Assembly: GCA_022841345.1 (NCBI GenBank)
Contig: JALHRR010000007.1
Location: forward strand, 91,908 to 155,907
Direction: 5' to 3'
Length of the DNA stretch: 64,000 nucleotides
Source of the DNA: Saprospiraceae bacterium
Lineage (GTDB): Bacteria > Bacteroidota > Bacteroidia > Chitinophagales > Saprospiraceae
Numbering within the stretch: position 1 is the stretch's first letter; every line of letters begins with the position of its first letter. Below the pieces are notes generated by a model, which did no database searches, had not been told where the DNA came from, and worked only from the letters and a program-made list of their open reading frames with translations. Below, in pieces: positions 36,379 through 46,263 of this stretch. Made by a program: the position numbers and the translations under genes.

Positions 36379-36700
36379 CTTGTTTTTTGAAACATGCAGT
36401 GTCTAACAGAAGTTCTGGACTTGGGAATTTAAATAATTTCTTCCCGGATTTGGCGATTATTATCCCCCAAAAGGCATTTTTTGGGGATTATAATTTCTAG
36501 TTAGTTACTTAAAGAAGTGACCATTCAAAAGAAATCTTTGAGAAACTGGCTGTTTTACTGTTTACTAAACGTCTCAACTATTAAACTTCTAAACGCATGA
36601 CTATTCCGACTCACTGCCACCCACATTCTCAATTTGATCCTTTCACCACTAATATTGTTTACTTTTGTAATATATTGAATCCAGCAATTGAAAATATCGA

Positions 36701-37186
36701 ATGAAAAAAGCTAAAACAGATAAGAACTTCCTCCATATGCCTGAATATCCGGGTGGAATGAATGCCATGAAAGAATTCATCATGCAGCACCTGAAGTATC
36801 CTGAGGAGGCGAGTAAAAATAATATTTTCGGACATGTAAGTGTCAAACTGACTATCAATCATAAAGGGGAGGTCATTCAGACGGAAGTGCTCCAGGGTCT
36901 GGGCTATGGCTGTGATGCAGAAGCCAAAAGAGTAGCATCAATGCTCAAGTTTCATGTGGATAAGAATAGGGGAGTGAAAATTCGATTTTTTAAAACAATT
37001 CATTTCAACTTCCATGCTCCGGCTCAGACAATTGCTCCAATGCAATCAACTGCTCCGGAACAAATCAATAATGCTACTTCTTCTATGGAGGTAAATTATA
37101 CTATCACTTCTGCGAAACCTGCTGAGAAAAAACAAGAGAAGCCGGTGGGGGCAACTTTTACTTACACTGTAACGAGAAGCAGCTAG
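36701..37186 (+). CDS. Soluble TonB C-terminal domain protein
   Basis: 161 residues. Residues about 13-105 form a TonB C-terminal domain (PEYPGGMNAMKEFIMQHLKYPEEA, HVSVKLTINHKGEV, LGYGCDAEAKRVA), but there is no membrane anchor or Pro-rich periplasmic linker, so it cannot be a normal TonB. The tail (about 108-161) is Pro/Ala/Thr-rich and ends in a beta-like TFTYTVTRSS. It may be a truncated TonB, a cytoplasmic TonB-C-fold protein as sometimes seen next to BlaR1-type genes, or a partner of something encoded elsewhere. No gene neighbours clarify this. Confidence 0.75.
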   Translation: MKKAKTDKNFLHMPEYPGGMNAMKEFIMQHLKYPEEASKNNIFGHVSVKLTINHKGEVIQTEVLQGLGYGCDAEAKRVASMLKFHVDKNRGVKIRFFKTIHFNFHAPAQTIAPMQSTAPEQINNATSSMEVNYTITSAKPAEKKQEKPVGATFTYTVTRSS

Positions 37187-37200
37187 AGAAGGGCTGTGAT

Positions 37201-37372
37201 AGCGTGGTTCGTTCCTCACTCGCTACAAGTGTCTTGCTGCGCCTGCGGCTTGCAAGGTGATGTTTTTTCGTGGGGCAATCCACGAAAAAGTGATGTCTCC
37301 GAAATAATTTTGCTGCTTCGCAGTAAAATTATTTAGGAGGTGATGTGCAAGCGGAGCTCGCGGTTGAGTGAT
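37201..37372. repeat. GTGATGT hairpin array, locus 2
   Basis: GTGATGT at 37257, 37290 and 37340. Spacers are hairpins: TTTTTCGTGG/CCACGAAAAA (about 37264-37289) and CTCCGAAATAATTTTG/AAAATTATTTAGGAG (about 37297-37339) with the same CTGCTTCGCAG tip and the same 50-base step as at locus 1. Upstream, CTTGC...GCAAG (37233-37256) is a third hairpin related to one at locus 4. The rest of the space to 37700 has short repeats (ATTAACCGATTAACCGAT) and no credible gene. Confidence 0.85.
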
Positions 37373-37700
37373 GGGTTGTGGGTATGAGTTTGTTTGAGTT
37401 TTGTGTATGTGAATTTCGACAATTACGTATGTAGGTTTCGATTCACTTCTAAACAAGGGGAAATGCTGTTGTACGCATTATTCTGGCCTCCCATTGTGTA
37501 CCTACGGCACACTAATCATGCCGTAAATCGGGACTGCCTGGATTGCGCCTTTACGGGACTGGGGAGTGATTTTTACTAAACATAGACACAAGGTATTACA
37601 TCAGATGCCTGTTTGCCCACCGGCTTTTATTCTCGCGGTTCATGGCTCGCAGGACCTTCTTCTTCCGGCTGTTATCGATTAACCGATTAACCGATCTCCG

Positions 37701-38597
37701 CTACCCCAGCTTCAATTGCTTCATATAAGCTGCATTTTGCTTCGCAGCTTCCATAGGGGTGATATCAATGAATTTTTCCTGCTCAATTATAAGATATTCA
37801 GTGCCTACACTTTTTGCAGTACTGAGCAGTGCAGGGAAGTCAAGTTTTCCTGTTCCAAGCTGTGTAGAACCTATGTCTTCAGTTTTCTCTTCCATATCTT
37901 TCACATGGACAAGTGGCCATCTCCCCGGATATTTATTCAACCATTCTATCGGATCTTGTTCGGCGAGCGCAACCCAGTAAATATCCATTTCAAAAAACAC
38001 CTTTCCTTTGTCCGTAGAATCCATCATCAATTGTTGCGGAATTACACCTTCTACAGGCCGGAAAGAATAATCATGATTGTGGTAGGCAAATTTGATTCCT
38101 GAGGAGGCACAGATTTCTGCGCATTTATTGAATTTATCAATATGCTCTTTGTAATAATCCAGAGAATCATTAGCGCCAATATGAGGGCAGATTAAATATT
38201 CCATGCCCACTTCTGTTGCTTCTGCCACTTTCTGCTCAAAGTTTTCATTGATATTACAATGACCTGCAACTGCCCTTAGACCCAGGTCGCCAAGGTATGT
38301 TTTGTATTCTGCGGGACTCATTCCCCACAATATTCCCTGTGCACCTTCAAAGGTTTCTATTTGAGTGTAGCCGGCTGCTGATAGTTTTTTATATACTTCT
38401 TTTGGGTCCACAGCCATATCTTCCTTCACGCTCCAGAGTTGGATTCCAAAAGGATGAAAAGAAGGATTTTCTCCATTTTTTTTACCTGCTGGTTCAGAAC
38501 AAGCTGACCATTGAGTGCTCATGCCTGCGAGCCATATTCCCGTACCTGCAATTCCTATCTGATGGATAAACTTTCTTCGATTGTGTAAAGGCGACAT
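37701..38597 (-). CDS. Exported sugar phosphate isomerase/epimerase (TIM barrel)
   Basis: 298 residues. A twin-arginine-type signal (HNRRKFIHQIGIAGTGIWLAG) with a Cys soon after (STQWSAC) suggests Tat export and possibly lipid attachment. The mature part is an AP-endonuclease-2/IolE-like TIM barrel with metal-ligand blocks IETFEGAQ, AGHCNINENFE, YHNHDYSF, FFEMDIYWVALAEQDP, VHVKDMEE and IIEQEKF. Last gene of the six-gene minus-strand cluster. In 3-keto-glycoside loci such barrels are candidate isomerases, epimerases or lyases; the substrate is inferred from context only. Confidence 0.85.
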   Translation of the reverse strand: MSPLHNRRKFIHQIGIAGTGIWLAGMSTQWSACSEPAGKKNGENPSFHPFGIQLWSVKEDMAVDPKEVYKKLSAAGYTQIETFEGAQGILWGMSPAEYKTYLGDLGLRAVAGHCNINENFEQKVAEATEVGMEYLICPHIGANDSLDYYKEHIDKFNKCAEICASSGIKFAYHNHDYSFRPVEGVIPQQLMMDSTDKGKVFFEMDIYWVALAEQDPIEWLNKYPGRWPLVHVKDMEEKTEDIGSTQLGTGKLDFPALLSTAKSVGTEYLIIEQEKFIDITPMEAAKQNAAYMKQLKLG

Positions 38598-38646
38598 TTT
38601 GAATAAATTAAGTTTAAGTAGAGATTGTCAATTTAGCTGTAGAATT

Positions 38647-39213
38647 CTACCCGTAATGGAAAGCTTTGTCTCCCGGTTTATAATCAATGCAAGCCTCATA
38701 TTTACCCGGTATCGGATTGTATCTTCTTGCTTTTGTAGCGCCTAATTCAGAAGAGAAATACCCCAGAGTGGTTAATTCTTTCATTAATCTGAAATAATGG
38801 GTAGGTTGTTCAGATGTCTTGTTCTTTGTATATTCTTTTTGCTCTTTGTCCAGTTCGTTAAGTAAAGTTGTCCTTTCTTCAGGAGTTAATTTTACAAAAT
38901 TGTCACCATATGCAAGCATCGCTTTCTCATTGATGAGGATCAATCCTTTTCTAAATTCTGCCTGATCTTTTGCTTCATAACAATCGTCTACCATCAATGC
39001 GATAAATGGTCCAACTTTTGCTTCCTTAGCTCCCGGAGAGTCGGTTTCAGGGATGATTGTGTCAGCGATTTCGGCTATTAGTGCCATATCGTCATCGCTC
39101 CAGTTTTGATGTGTGCCTGTTGTGCTTTTGCATCCAGAAAGTATGGCACTACTGCCTACGATAGTACCTCCCATTATGAGTGAAATATATCTGACGGCTT
39201 CTCTTCTATCCAT
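38647..39213 (-). CDS. Gluconate 2-dehydrogenase subunit 3-like small subunit
   Basis: 188 residues with a Tat-like motif (DRREAVRYISLIMGG) and lipobox-like LSGC, so probably exported folded with its partner. Body matches the subunit 3 family: LIAEIADTIIPETDSPGAKEAKVGPFIALMVDDCY and LTTLGYFSSELGATKARRYNPIPGKYEACIDY. In glucoside 3-dehydrogenases a GMC large subunit pairs with such a small subunit; the GMC gene is two genes upstream in the same operon. Gaps to neighbours are 19 and 49 bases. Confidence 0.88.
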   Translation of the reverse strand: MDRREAVRYISLIMGGTIVGSSAILSGCKSTTGTHQNWSDDDMALIAEIADTIIPETDSPGAKEAKVGPFIALMVDDCYEAKDQAEFRKGLILINEKAMLAYGDNFVKLTPEERTTLLNELDKEQKEYTKNKTSEQPTHYFRLMKELTTLGYFSSELGATKARRYNPIPGKYEACIDYKPGDKAFHYG

Positions 39214-39232
39214 GATTCTTATTTATTTAAAA

Positions 39233-40696
39233 TTATAAATTGAGACTGTATCCTTCCCGGTAAGTCCTTCTTACAAATTGATTGACATCGTCAAAATTGG
39301 TGACTTTCATTTGTGTATTGTCCCACAGTAATTTGAGATTTCTCCCCGGATAATTAAATCCCTTTCCATTGGCATTCGGGTACTGAATATCATGAGCTCT
39401 GATGGCCAGATTCGCCATTAAAAGTGCTTCTGTCAGTGGACCTGCGATCTCAAAAGGTGAACTGGTCTCCTTTTTACCATGGCCGGCAATACAGGCGTCT
39501 ACCCATTGATTATAATGACCTGAGGATCCTCCTTCCACTCTGGTATATTTCTGAGGAACCTTAGTTTCATCAGTTTTCGACACAGGCAGTAGTCTTGGAT
39601 TAGCTCCATAGGTGCTGCACATCATTTTACCTTTTGTTCCTATAAACAGGGTGCCATTACCACCGTCTCCAAATACTTCATTTGCTGCCAATTCATCCGG
39701 TCTCTCAGGTTGAATTCCACCATCCATCCAGTGGAGTTTGACATCTCCTGCTGTTTTATCAGTTTTTGGAAACTTAAGGATTACATGGCTGGATGGCGGA
39801 CAGCTTTCAGGAAAATATCCTCTGACAAATTCATCCACATAAACTGAGCCTACGCTGGCCTGCACTTCTTTTGCATATTTAAGATTTAATACCGAAAATG
39901 CAGGCTCAGCAATATGGCAGCCCATATCACCCAATGCCCCGGTTCCATAATCCCACCAGCCTCTCCAGTTAAAAGGAACGAGTCCGTCCACGTATTCTTT
40001 ATAAGGAGCTGTGCCCAACCAAAGATCCCAGTCTAATTCCGAAGGAACAGATCCTGCGGCTTTCGGCCAGGAAATTCCCTGAGGCCAGACAGGTCTGTCT
40101 GTCCAGCAATACACTGTATGCACGTCTCCGATGACGCCTGCATCATACCATTCTTTAAGCAAACGAACGCCATCTCCGGATGATCCCTGATTACCCATCT
40201 GGGTGACAACCTTATACTTAGCAGCAGCCTGAGTCAGGATTTTTGCCTCATAAATATCATGCGTCAAAGGTTTTTGAACATATACATGTTTGCCCATTGA
40301 CATGGCAGCTAATGCAGGTGCCGCATGATTATGGTCAGGTGTTGAGATGGTCACTGAGTCAATACCCTTTTCTTTATCCAGCATCACCCTCCAATCCTTG
40401 TAGTAGGTAGCTTTTGGGAAATCTGTTCTGCTTTTCACCGACCTCCTGTCATCCACATCGCACAAGGAGATAATCTCAGCTCTTCCACTTTTAAATACAC
40501 CTGCAATATCACCTCCGCCCATTCCACCGGCACCCACAGCTGCGACCATTAAGCGGTCACTGGGCGCAACAAATCCCTTACCTAGTACATGTCTGGGAAC
40601 TATCATGAATCCTAATGCGGCAAGACTTGAATTTCTCAGAAAATCTCTTCTGTTGACAGAGGATTCTACTGGAATGTTTGGCTTTTCTGATTGCAT
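39233..40696 (-). CDS. Exported Gfo/Idh/MocA oxidoreductase (large, Tat signal)
   Basis: 487 residues. Tat signal (VNRRDFLRNSSLAALGFM), then NAD(P)-binding Rossmann domain (VAAVGAGGMGGGDIA) and the family block KHVYVQKPLTHDIYEAKIL containing the conserved Lys-Pro. The C-terminal domain carries GDMGCHIAEPAF (catalytic Asp-xxx-His) and LHWMDGGIQPERP. The size and export signal match the Bacteroidota/Planctomycetota long form. It may interconvert sugar and 3-keto-sugar units in the periplasm. Fifteen bases after the GMC gene. Confidence 0.9.
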   Translation of the reverse strand: MQSEKPNIPVESSVNRRDFLRNSSLAALGFMIVPRHVLGKGFVAPSDRLMVAAVGAGGMGGGDIAGVFKSGRAEIISLCDVDDRRSVKSRTDFPKATYYKDWRVMLDKEKGIDSVTISTPDHNHAAPALAAMSMGKHVYVQKPLTHDIYEAKILTQAAAKYKVVTQMGNQGSSGDGVRLLKEWYDAGVIGDVHTVYCWTDRPVWPQGISWPKAAGSVPSELDWDLWLGTAPYKEYVDGLVPFNWRGWWDYGTGALGDMGCHIAEPAFSVLNLKYAKEVQASVGSVYVDEFVRGYFPESCPPSSHVILKFPKTDKTAGDVKLHWMDGGIQPERPDELAANEVFGDGGNGTLFIGTKGKMMCSTYGANPRLLPVSKTDETKVPQKYTRVEGGSSGHYNQWVDACIAGHGKKETSSPFEIAGPLTEALLMANLAIRAHDIQYPNANGKGFNYPGRNLKLLWDNTQMKVTNFDDVNQFVRRTYREGYSLNL

Positions 40697-40711
40697 AGCA
40701 TCTGTGTTTGA

Positions 40712-42394
40712 TTATAAGTTCTGCTTGTTCAATTCTTTCACCGCAAAATCTACAGCGCGTGCTGTCAAAGCCATGTATGTCAAAGAAGGATTCACTGCTG
40801 CTGATGAGGTCATGCAGGAACCATCTGTAATGAACACATTAGGAGCGTCCCAAACCTGATTATTGCCATTGAGCACTGAAGTTTTCGGATCTCTTCCCAT
40901 ACGGGCAGTACCCATCTCATGAATCCCCATTCCCATACTATAATCGCCTTCATAAGGATAGACATCTTTCAACCCCGCCGCTTCCAACATTTCTACAGCA
41001 TCATTTTTCATGTCTTCCCTCATTTTTAATTCATTCTCTTTCAGCTCTGCATCGATGGAAAGTACAGGTAATCCCCATTTGTCAGTGACAGTGCGATCCA
41101 GAGAAATTTTATTATCATAGTGAGGAAGAATCTCTCCAAAAGCAGTGATGCCCATATTCCAGTCACCCGGCTCACTTAATGCATTTTTGTAATCTTTACC
41201 AATGCCCAATTCTGCAATAAAGCGACCCCAATCACCTCGCCCGGCTCCCCCCTGATATCCAAAACCACGCAGATAATCTCTTTTGGGTCCACCCGGTAAA
41301 TTCTGATAGCGGGGAATATAGATTCCATTGGGGCGGTTTCCAAAATAGTATTTATCATCGTATCCCTGAGGTTTACCCCCTGCACCTACTCTGAAATGGT
41401 GGTCCATCACATTGTGACCAAGCTGACCGCTGCTACTACCCAGTCCTTCCGGCCAAACGTCAGTTGCAGAGTTCATCAGAATCCAGGTTGAATTGAATGA
41501 AGAAGCACAAACGAAAATGACCTTTGCAAAATATTCATAAGTTTGATTGGTCTCAGCATCTATAATTTCTACTCCTTTTGCTTTTTTGCTGTCCTTGTCA
41601 TAAATCAGTTTTGTGACAATGGAAAAAGGTCTGAGAGTCAGATTTCCAGTTGCAACTGCTGCAGGAAGTGTAGAGGATTGTGTGCTAAAATAAGCTCCAA
41701 AAGGACAGCCCAGCCAGCACTTGTTTCTGTATTGACAATTAATCCGGCCGGGAAGCGGTTCAGTTATATTTGCAACTCTTCCGATAATCATCCGGCGTTT
41801 GTCATTATAATGCTTTCTGATTCGATCTGCGACATCTTTTTCTACACAATTGAGTTCCATTGCCGGAAGAAATTCTCCATCCGGAAGTTCAGGAATACCT
41901 TCTTTGGAACCACTGATACCTGCAAATCTTTCCACATAACTATACCATTCTGCAATATCTTTGTACCTGATAGGCCAGTCTACAGCAATACCATCCTTTA
42001 AATTGGCTTCAAAATCCAGATCGCTGAATCTGTAACTTTGTCTTCCCCACAACAAGGATCTTCCGCCGACATGATAGCCTCTGAACCAGTCAAATCTTTT
42101 AACTTCTGTATAAGGACTTTCTTTTTCATTTACCCAAAAATCAAGGTTCTTTTCATTGAGAGGATAATCTCTTTTCAATACAGGATAATTGGTAATCATT
42201 TCCTGAGTTCTCCCTCCAGCATGTGGAAATTCCCAGGGATGTTTATTGGCATTGATATAGTCTTCGACATGCTCGATATTGCGGCCTCTTTCCAGCATGA
42301 TAGTTTTGAGGCCCTTTTCAGTAAGTTCTTTGGCTGCCCATCCGCCGGAAATCCCGGATCCGATCACGATTGCATCATAAGTGTTGTCTGCCAT
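40712..42394 (-). CDS. GMC family oxidoreductase, probable glycoside 3-dehydrogenase large subunit
   Basis: 560 residues. FAD-binding GSGISGGWAAKELTEKG (about 12-28) with MLERG after it, GMC signature GGRSLLWGRQSYRFSD, a Cys-rich patch INCQYRNKCWLGCPFGAY (about 226-243) and the catalytic region IHEMGTARMG...AAVNPSLTYMALTARA with His and Asn. No own signal peptide; the small subunit may supply the Tat signal. This subgroup oxidises sugars at C2 or C3. Its neighbours (subunit 3, Gfo/Idh/MocA, TIM barrels, DUF1080) point to 3-keto-glycoside formation, which is inference. Confidence 0.88.
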   Translation of the reverse strand: MADNTYDAIVIGSGISGGWAAKELTEKGLKTIMLERGRNIEHVEDYINANKHPWEFPHAGGRTQEMITNYPVLKRDYPLNEKNLDFWVNEKESPYTEVKRFDWFRGYHVGGRSLLWGRQSYRFSDLDFEANLKDGIAVDWPIRYKDIAEWYSYVERFAGISGSKEGIPELPDGEFLPAMELNCVEKDVADRIRKHYNDKRRMIIGRVANITEPLPGRINCQYRNKCWLGCPFGAYFSTQSSTLPAAVATGNLTLRPFSIVTKLIYDKDSKKAKGVEIIDAETNQTYEYFAKVIFVCASSFNSTWILMNSATDVWPEGLGSSSGQLGHNVMDHHFRVGAGGKPQGYDDKYYFGNRPNGIYIPRYQNLPGGPKRDYLRGFGYQGGAGRGDWGRFIAELGIGKDYKNALSEPGDWNMGITAFGEILPHYDNKISLDRTVTDKWGLPVLSIDAELKENELKMREDMKNDAVEMLEAAGLKDVYPYEGDYSMGMGIHEMGTARMGRDPKTSVLNGNNQVWDAPNVFITDGSCMTSSAAVNPSLTYMALTARAVDFAVKELNKQNL

Positions 42395-42428
42395 GTTATT
42401 TTCGATTAAATGCTTTATTTAAATGATA

Positions 42429-43304
42429 TCAAATGGTGCAAATGCGAATGGCATCTGCTAATGCTTTAATTTTGTCTTCATCCGATTTACCGGTAGGAAT
42501 AAATTCCTGTGCCACATATCCTGTAAATCCTGTCTCAGAAATAGCTCTCATGATGGCAGGATAATATAATTCCTGTGTATCATCAATCTCATTTCTTCCA
42601 GGTACACCTGCTGTATGATAGTGTCCAAAGTATTGATGATGTTGTCTGATCGTATTAATGATATCACCTTCGCTGATTTGCATGTGATAAATATCGTATA
42701 GCAATTTAAAGTTTGGAGAGTCAAGTCTTTTACAAAGTTCAATACCAAAAGCAGAATTATCTGCCATATAATCGGGGTGATTTACCTTGCTGTTGAATAA
42801 TTCCAGTTGAATAATGACTCCCTTTTTCTCCGCTTCGCTCATGATTTTTTTCAGACCTGCCACGCAGTTATTCAATCCTGTTTCATCATCCATTCCATTT
42901 TTATTTCCGGTAAAACAAATGAGGTTTTTATAACCGGCTTTGGCGACCAGATCGATATGCTCCAGATAATTTTTAACTAATACAGCATGATTTTTTGGGT
43001 CGTTCCATCCTTCCGTCAGTCCGATTTCTGCTCCATTGCACATAGAGGAGTCAACACCATGTTCTTTGAGAATATTCCATTCCTTTGGTCCGGCTAAGTC
43101 AATGGCATGGAAACCAATTTTCTTCACAACTTTACACAATTCTGCTAAGCTCATAAATCCATAGCACCATTTGGAAACCGAATGCCTGATGGGATTGGAT
43201 GACATTTTTTTGCTTTCCTCCCATGAAGATCCCAGCACAGGTAAAACCATTGCCGTCGTGAGCCCGGCCGCTATTTTCTTAATCACATCTCTTCTATTTT
43301 CCAT
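42429..43304 (-). CDS. Hydroxypyruvate isomerase-like TIM-barrel protein
   Basis: 291 residues with a Tat-like start (ENRRDVIKKIAAGLTTAMVLPVLG). The barrel reads like hydroxypyruvate isomerase/epimerase-family proteins: SVSKWCYGFMSLAELCKVVKKIG, AIDLAGPKEW, IQLELFNSKVNHPDYM, KLLYDIYHMQISEGD, FGHYHTAGVPGRNEIDD, YVAQEFIPTG, with metal-ligand Glu, Asp, His and Glu in the usual places. Second gene of the six-gene cluster, 34 bases before the GMC gene. Probably acts on a sugar or keto-sugar; substrate unknown. Confidence 0.85.
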   Translation of the reverse strand: MENRRDVIKKIAAGLTTAMVLPVLGSSWEESKKMSSNPIRHSVSKWCYGFMSLAELCKVVKKIGFHAIDLAGPKEWNILKEHGVDSSMCNGAEIGLTEGWNDPKNHAVLVKNYLEHIDLVAKAGYKNLICFTGNKNGMDDETGLNNCVAGLKKIMSEAEKKGVIIQLELFNSKVNHPDYMADNSAFGIELCKRLDSPNFKLLYDIYHMQISEGDIINTIRQHHQYFGHYHTAGVPGRNEIDDTQELYYPAIMRAISETGFTGYVAQEFIPTGKSDEDKIKALADAIRICTI

Positions 43305-43349
43305 ATTGGATGATATTGAAACGCTGTCTATCCCATTTATTCCGCTGTT

Positions 43350-44603
43350 TTAAGAGGGAACATGAACGGAGTCGACAGCTGACTTTTTCGTTTTTTCATT
43401 TTTAAAAAATATCATAAAAAGCAGCATTACTGCAAAGGCTATTACTGCCGGAATCAGCCACACTTGTTCCCAAAATACTCCAGGGTCCCCTGTTCTTAAA
43501 TCTGTATAATGGTCTCCGACATATCCTGCTACCCAGAATCCGATTAGCTGTCCTACTCCATAAGTAGCCAGTGTGATCAGGCCCTGTGCAGAGCTTTTAT
43601 ATTTCGGTCCAGCTTTTGCATCAGTATATATTTGGCCGGATACAAAGAAGAAATCGTAGCAAATTCCATGAAGTGCTATACCAAGAATGAGCATATAAGT
43701 TCCTGATCCGGCATCTCCATATGCAAATAAAATATACCTCAGCGCCCAGGCCAGCATACCCACCAAAATTGTATTTTTAAAACCAAACCGGGTAAAGAAG
43801 TATGGCAAAAGAAGAAGGAAAAAAACTTCAGAAATTTGCCCGATAGTCATCTTTCCTGTGGGATTTTCCATCCCGATTTCTGTGAGAAATAAATTTGCAT
43901 TTTGATAATAGAAAGCAAGCGGAATACAAATCAACACCGAAGACACAAAGAATACCAGGAAATTTCTGTCACTCAAAAGCTTAACGGCATCCAATCCAAG
44001 AATATCACTGATGCTGCTTTTTTCATTAGCAGCCTTTTTGATGGGTGGCGTTTTAGGCAATGTAAAACTGAATAGCCCCAGTATTAGTGAAGCAATTGAT
44101 GCCATCAAAAATGTGTTTTCCAGCATGGTTACACCACTGTCCCACATGAATATATAACTGATACTGAGACCGGCTGCAATCCAACCGATAGTTCCCCATA
44201 TTCTGATGGACGAAAAGTCTTTTTCAGGATTTGAAATTTGTCTGAAAGAAACAGAATTAACAAGGGCCAGAGTAGGCATGTATAGAATCATGTATCCAAG
44301 GGCATATGGATAAAAAACACTCACATCTGTTGCCTGATACATCTGATACATTAAAATAGCTCCCAAAATATGCAGTACACCCAGAATTCTTTCCGCATTG
44401 AAATATTTATCAGCGATCAGTCCAATAATGAATGGTGCAATGATAGCTCCCCAGGATTGCGTTGAAAAAACATTGGCAGTTTCAAGTCCGGTGGCATTCA
44501 GTTTTTGACTTAAAAAGGTACCCAATGTGACGAACCATGATCCCCAGATAAAAAACTCCAGAAACATCATGAAGGAAAGTTTGAACCTGATTGTTGTATT
44601 CAT
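43350..44603 (-). CDS. MFS permease, nucleoside:H+ symporter (NupG/XapB-like)
   Basis: 417 residues with twelve predicted membrane helices. The N-terminal FMMFLEFFIWGSWFVTLGTFL and the loop PEKDFSSIRIWGTIGWIAAG are typical of the nucleoside:proton symporter branch of the MFS as it occurs in Bacteroidota and Planctomycetota sugar loci. First gene of the six-gene cluster, so a sugar or glycoside substrate is at least as likely as a nucleoside. The 496-base divergent space upstream (44604-45099) is AT-rich; I see no distinct operator or repeat in it. Confidence 0.88.
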   Translation of the reverse strand: MNTTIRFKLSFMMFLEFFIWGSWFVTLGTFLSQKLNATGLETANVFSTQSWGAIIAPFIIGLIADKYFNAERILGVLHILGAILMYQMYQATDVSVFYPYALGYMILYMPTLALVNSVSFRQISNPEKDFSSIRIWGTIGWIAAGLSISYIFMWDSGVTMLENTFLMASIASLILGLFSFTLPKTPPIKKAANEKSSISDILGLDAVKLLSDRNFLVFFVSSVLICIPLAFYYQNANLFLTEIGMENPTGKMTIGQISEVFFLLLLPYFFTRFGFKNTILVGMLAWALRYILFAYGDAGSGTYMLILGIALHGICYDFFFVSGQIYTDAKAGPKYKSSAQGLITLATYGVGQLIGFWVAGYVGDHYTDLRTGDPGVFWEQVWLIPAVIAFAVMLLFMIFFKNEKTKKSAVDSVHVPS

Positions 44604-45099
44604 TTGCCGGCTTATGTTTTATACTTCTGATCTTGTTAAGATTAACCTGTTATATAGAAATGCTAATGTAATATAATTCCTAAAAATATTGCTGTTGCCA
44701 AAACTTATTAGGTCACGGAGTCTAAATAGGAAATTAATTATTGCTCAACCCGATGTTTACACCAATCTGCTGCCAATACATTTTGTATACATAAATCAAA
44801 TTGTTAGAATGGTTTCTATGTTGAAAATTTGTTAATATCATGGTTTATAATTGTGACAATCTTAATATTGCATATATTCGCATCACTTGGGATTGTGTAT
44901 TTTTTACAATAAGGCGTCAAAGTATTAAAATTTGCTGATTAGATCAGTATGCCGAACAAAATATTTTTACGCAGCCAATAAAAAAAATATTCAGGCTGTC
45001 TTACCGTAAATTGCCGATGTATTTAAATGCTATAAAAGACAGTCAATTATATCAGGAATAGGGTTATTTTAAGATGAAATTGAGTTAATTGAATAAATA

Positions 45100-46263
45100 A
45101 TGAGAAGAAAAATAAAGATGGGAATGATAGGTGGGGGGACAGGGGCCTTCATAGGTGCCATTCACCGGTTTGCTGCATTGGGAGATGGTATGATTGAATT
45201 GGTGGCCGGGGCATTCAGTTCAGATCCTGCAGTTTCTGCTGAAAGTGGGAGGAATCTATTTATAGACCCTTCCAGAGTATATGATTCTTATCGGGAAATG
45301 CTCGAAAAGGAAGCTGCTCTTCCTGAAGATTTAAGAATGCAATTTGTTTCAATCGTTACACCCAATTTTGCTCATTTTGAACCGGCAATGCTGGCATTGG
45401 AGCATGGTTTCCATGTTTTACTGGAGAAGCCAATGACTTTGAATAGCAGGGAAGCCATTGAATTAGCTGAAAAAGTAAAATCAACTGGATTGCTGCTGGG
45501 TTTGACACATACATATACCGGTTATCCAATGGTGAAGCAAGCCCGGCAAATGGTTAAAGAAGGTAAACTGGGCCAGCTTAGAAAAATTTATGTACACTAT
45601 CATCAGGGATGGCTCAGCAGGTTGTCGGAATCGGAAGGGAACAAGCAGGCCAGCTGGCGTACTGATCCCAAGAAGTCTGGTAAATGCGGAGCTATGGGTG
45701 ATATAGGCACGCACGCTTTTAATCTGGCAGAATATATTTCAGGATTGGAAGTAAAAGCAATAAATGCAATGTTGAATACCGTTGTGGATGGCCGCAAACT
45801 GGATGATGATGGAATGGTGATGTTACAATTTTCTGAAGGAGTTTCGGGAATTTTAACTGCCACGCAAGTAGCAGCAGGAGAAGAGAATGATCTAAGAATC
45901 CACATTTACGGTGAAGATGGAGGTCTTGAATGGCATCAGATGGAACCGAATACATTAATTTACAAACCTCTGGAAGGCCCTGCACAGATCTATCGTGCCG
46001 GGAATGGATATTTAGGAGCTGCTGCTTCACAGAATGCCCGCACTCCCGGTGGTCATCCGGAGGGATATCTTGAAGCATTTGCCAACATTTACAGAAATTT
46101 TGCAATGGCAGTTTCTGCGAGATTGAACAATGAAGCGTATGATGATTCAATTTTTGATTTTCCCGGAGTGGAAGATGGGGTAAGGGGAATGGCATTTATT
46201 GATCATGTGGTGAAGAGTAGCGAGAGTAATGAGAAGTGGATTCCGTTCCGGGTGGAGATATAA
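45100..46263 (+). CDS. Gfo/Idh/MocA family oxidoreductase
   Basis: 387 residues, no signal peptide, presumably cytoplasmic. Rossmann loop MGMIGGGTGAFIGAIHRFAA (about 7-26), cofactor block FHVLLEKPMTLNSREAIELAE with the catalytic Lys-Pro, and GAMGDIGTHAFNLAEYI with the Asp-xxx-His pair. Matches the subgroup fitting NAD-dependent dehydrogenases on sugars, inositols or 3-keto-sugars. It heads a plus-strand arm (TIM barrel and DUF1080 genes follow) divergent from the six-gene cluster. It is separated from the next gene by about 700 bases of repeats, so co-transcription is uncertain. Confidence 0.9.
   Translation: MRRKIKMGMIGGGTGAFIGAIHRFAALGDGMIELVAGAFSSDPAVSAESGRNLFIDPSRVYDSYREMLEKEAALPEDLRMQFVSIVTPNFAHFEPAMLALEHGFHVLLEKPMTLNSREAIELAEKVKSTGLLLGLTHTYTGYPMVKQARQMVKEGKLGQLRKIYVHYHQGWLSRLSESEGNKQASWRTDPKKSGKCGAMGDIGTHAFNLAEYISGLEVKAINAMLNTVVDGRKLDDDGMVMLQFSEGVSGILTATQVAAGEENDLRIHIYGEDGGLEWHQMEPNTLIYKPLEGPAQIYRAGNGYLGAAASQNARTPGGHPEGYLEAFANIYRNFAMAVSARLNNEAYDDSIFDFPGVEDGVRGMAFIDHVVKSSESNEKWIPFRVEI

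Noticed and set aside
44604..45099. Operator or riboswitch in the space between the two arms of the sugar locus
   Set aside because: AT-rich with scattered short inverted pieces, none long or regular enough; no known riboswitch consensus recognised.
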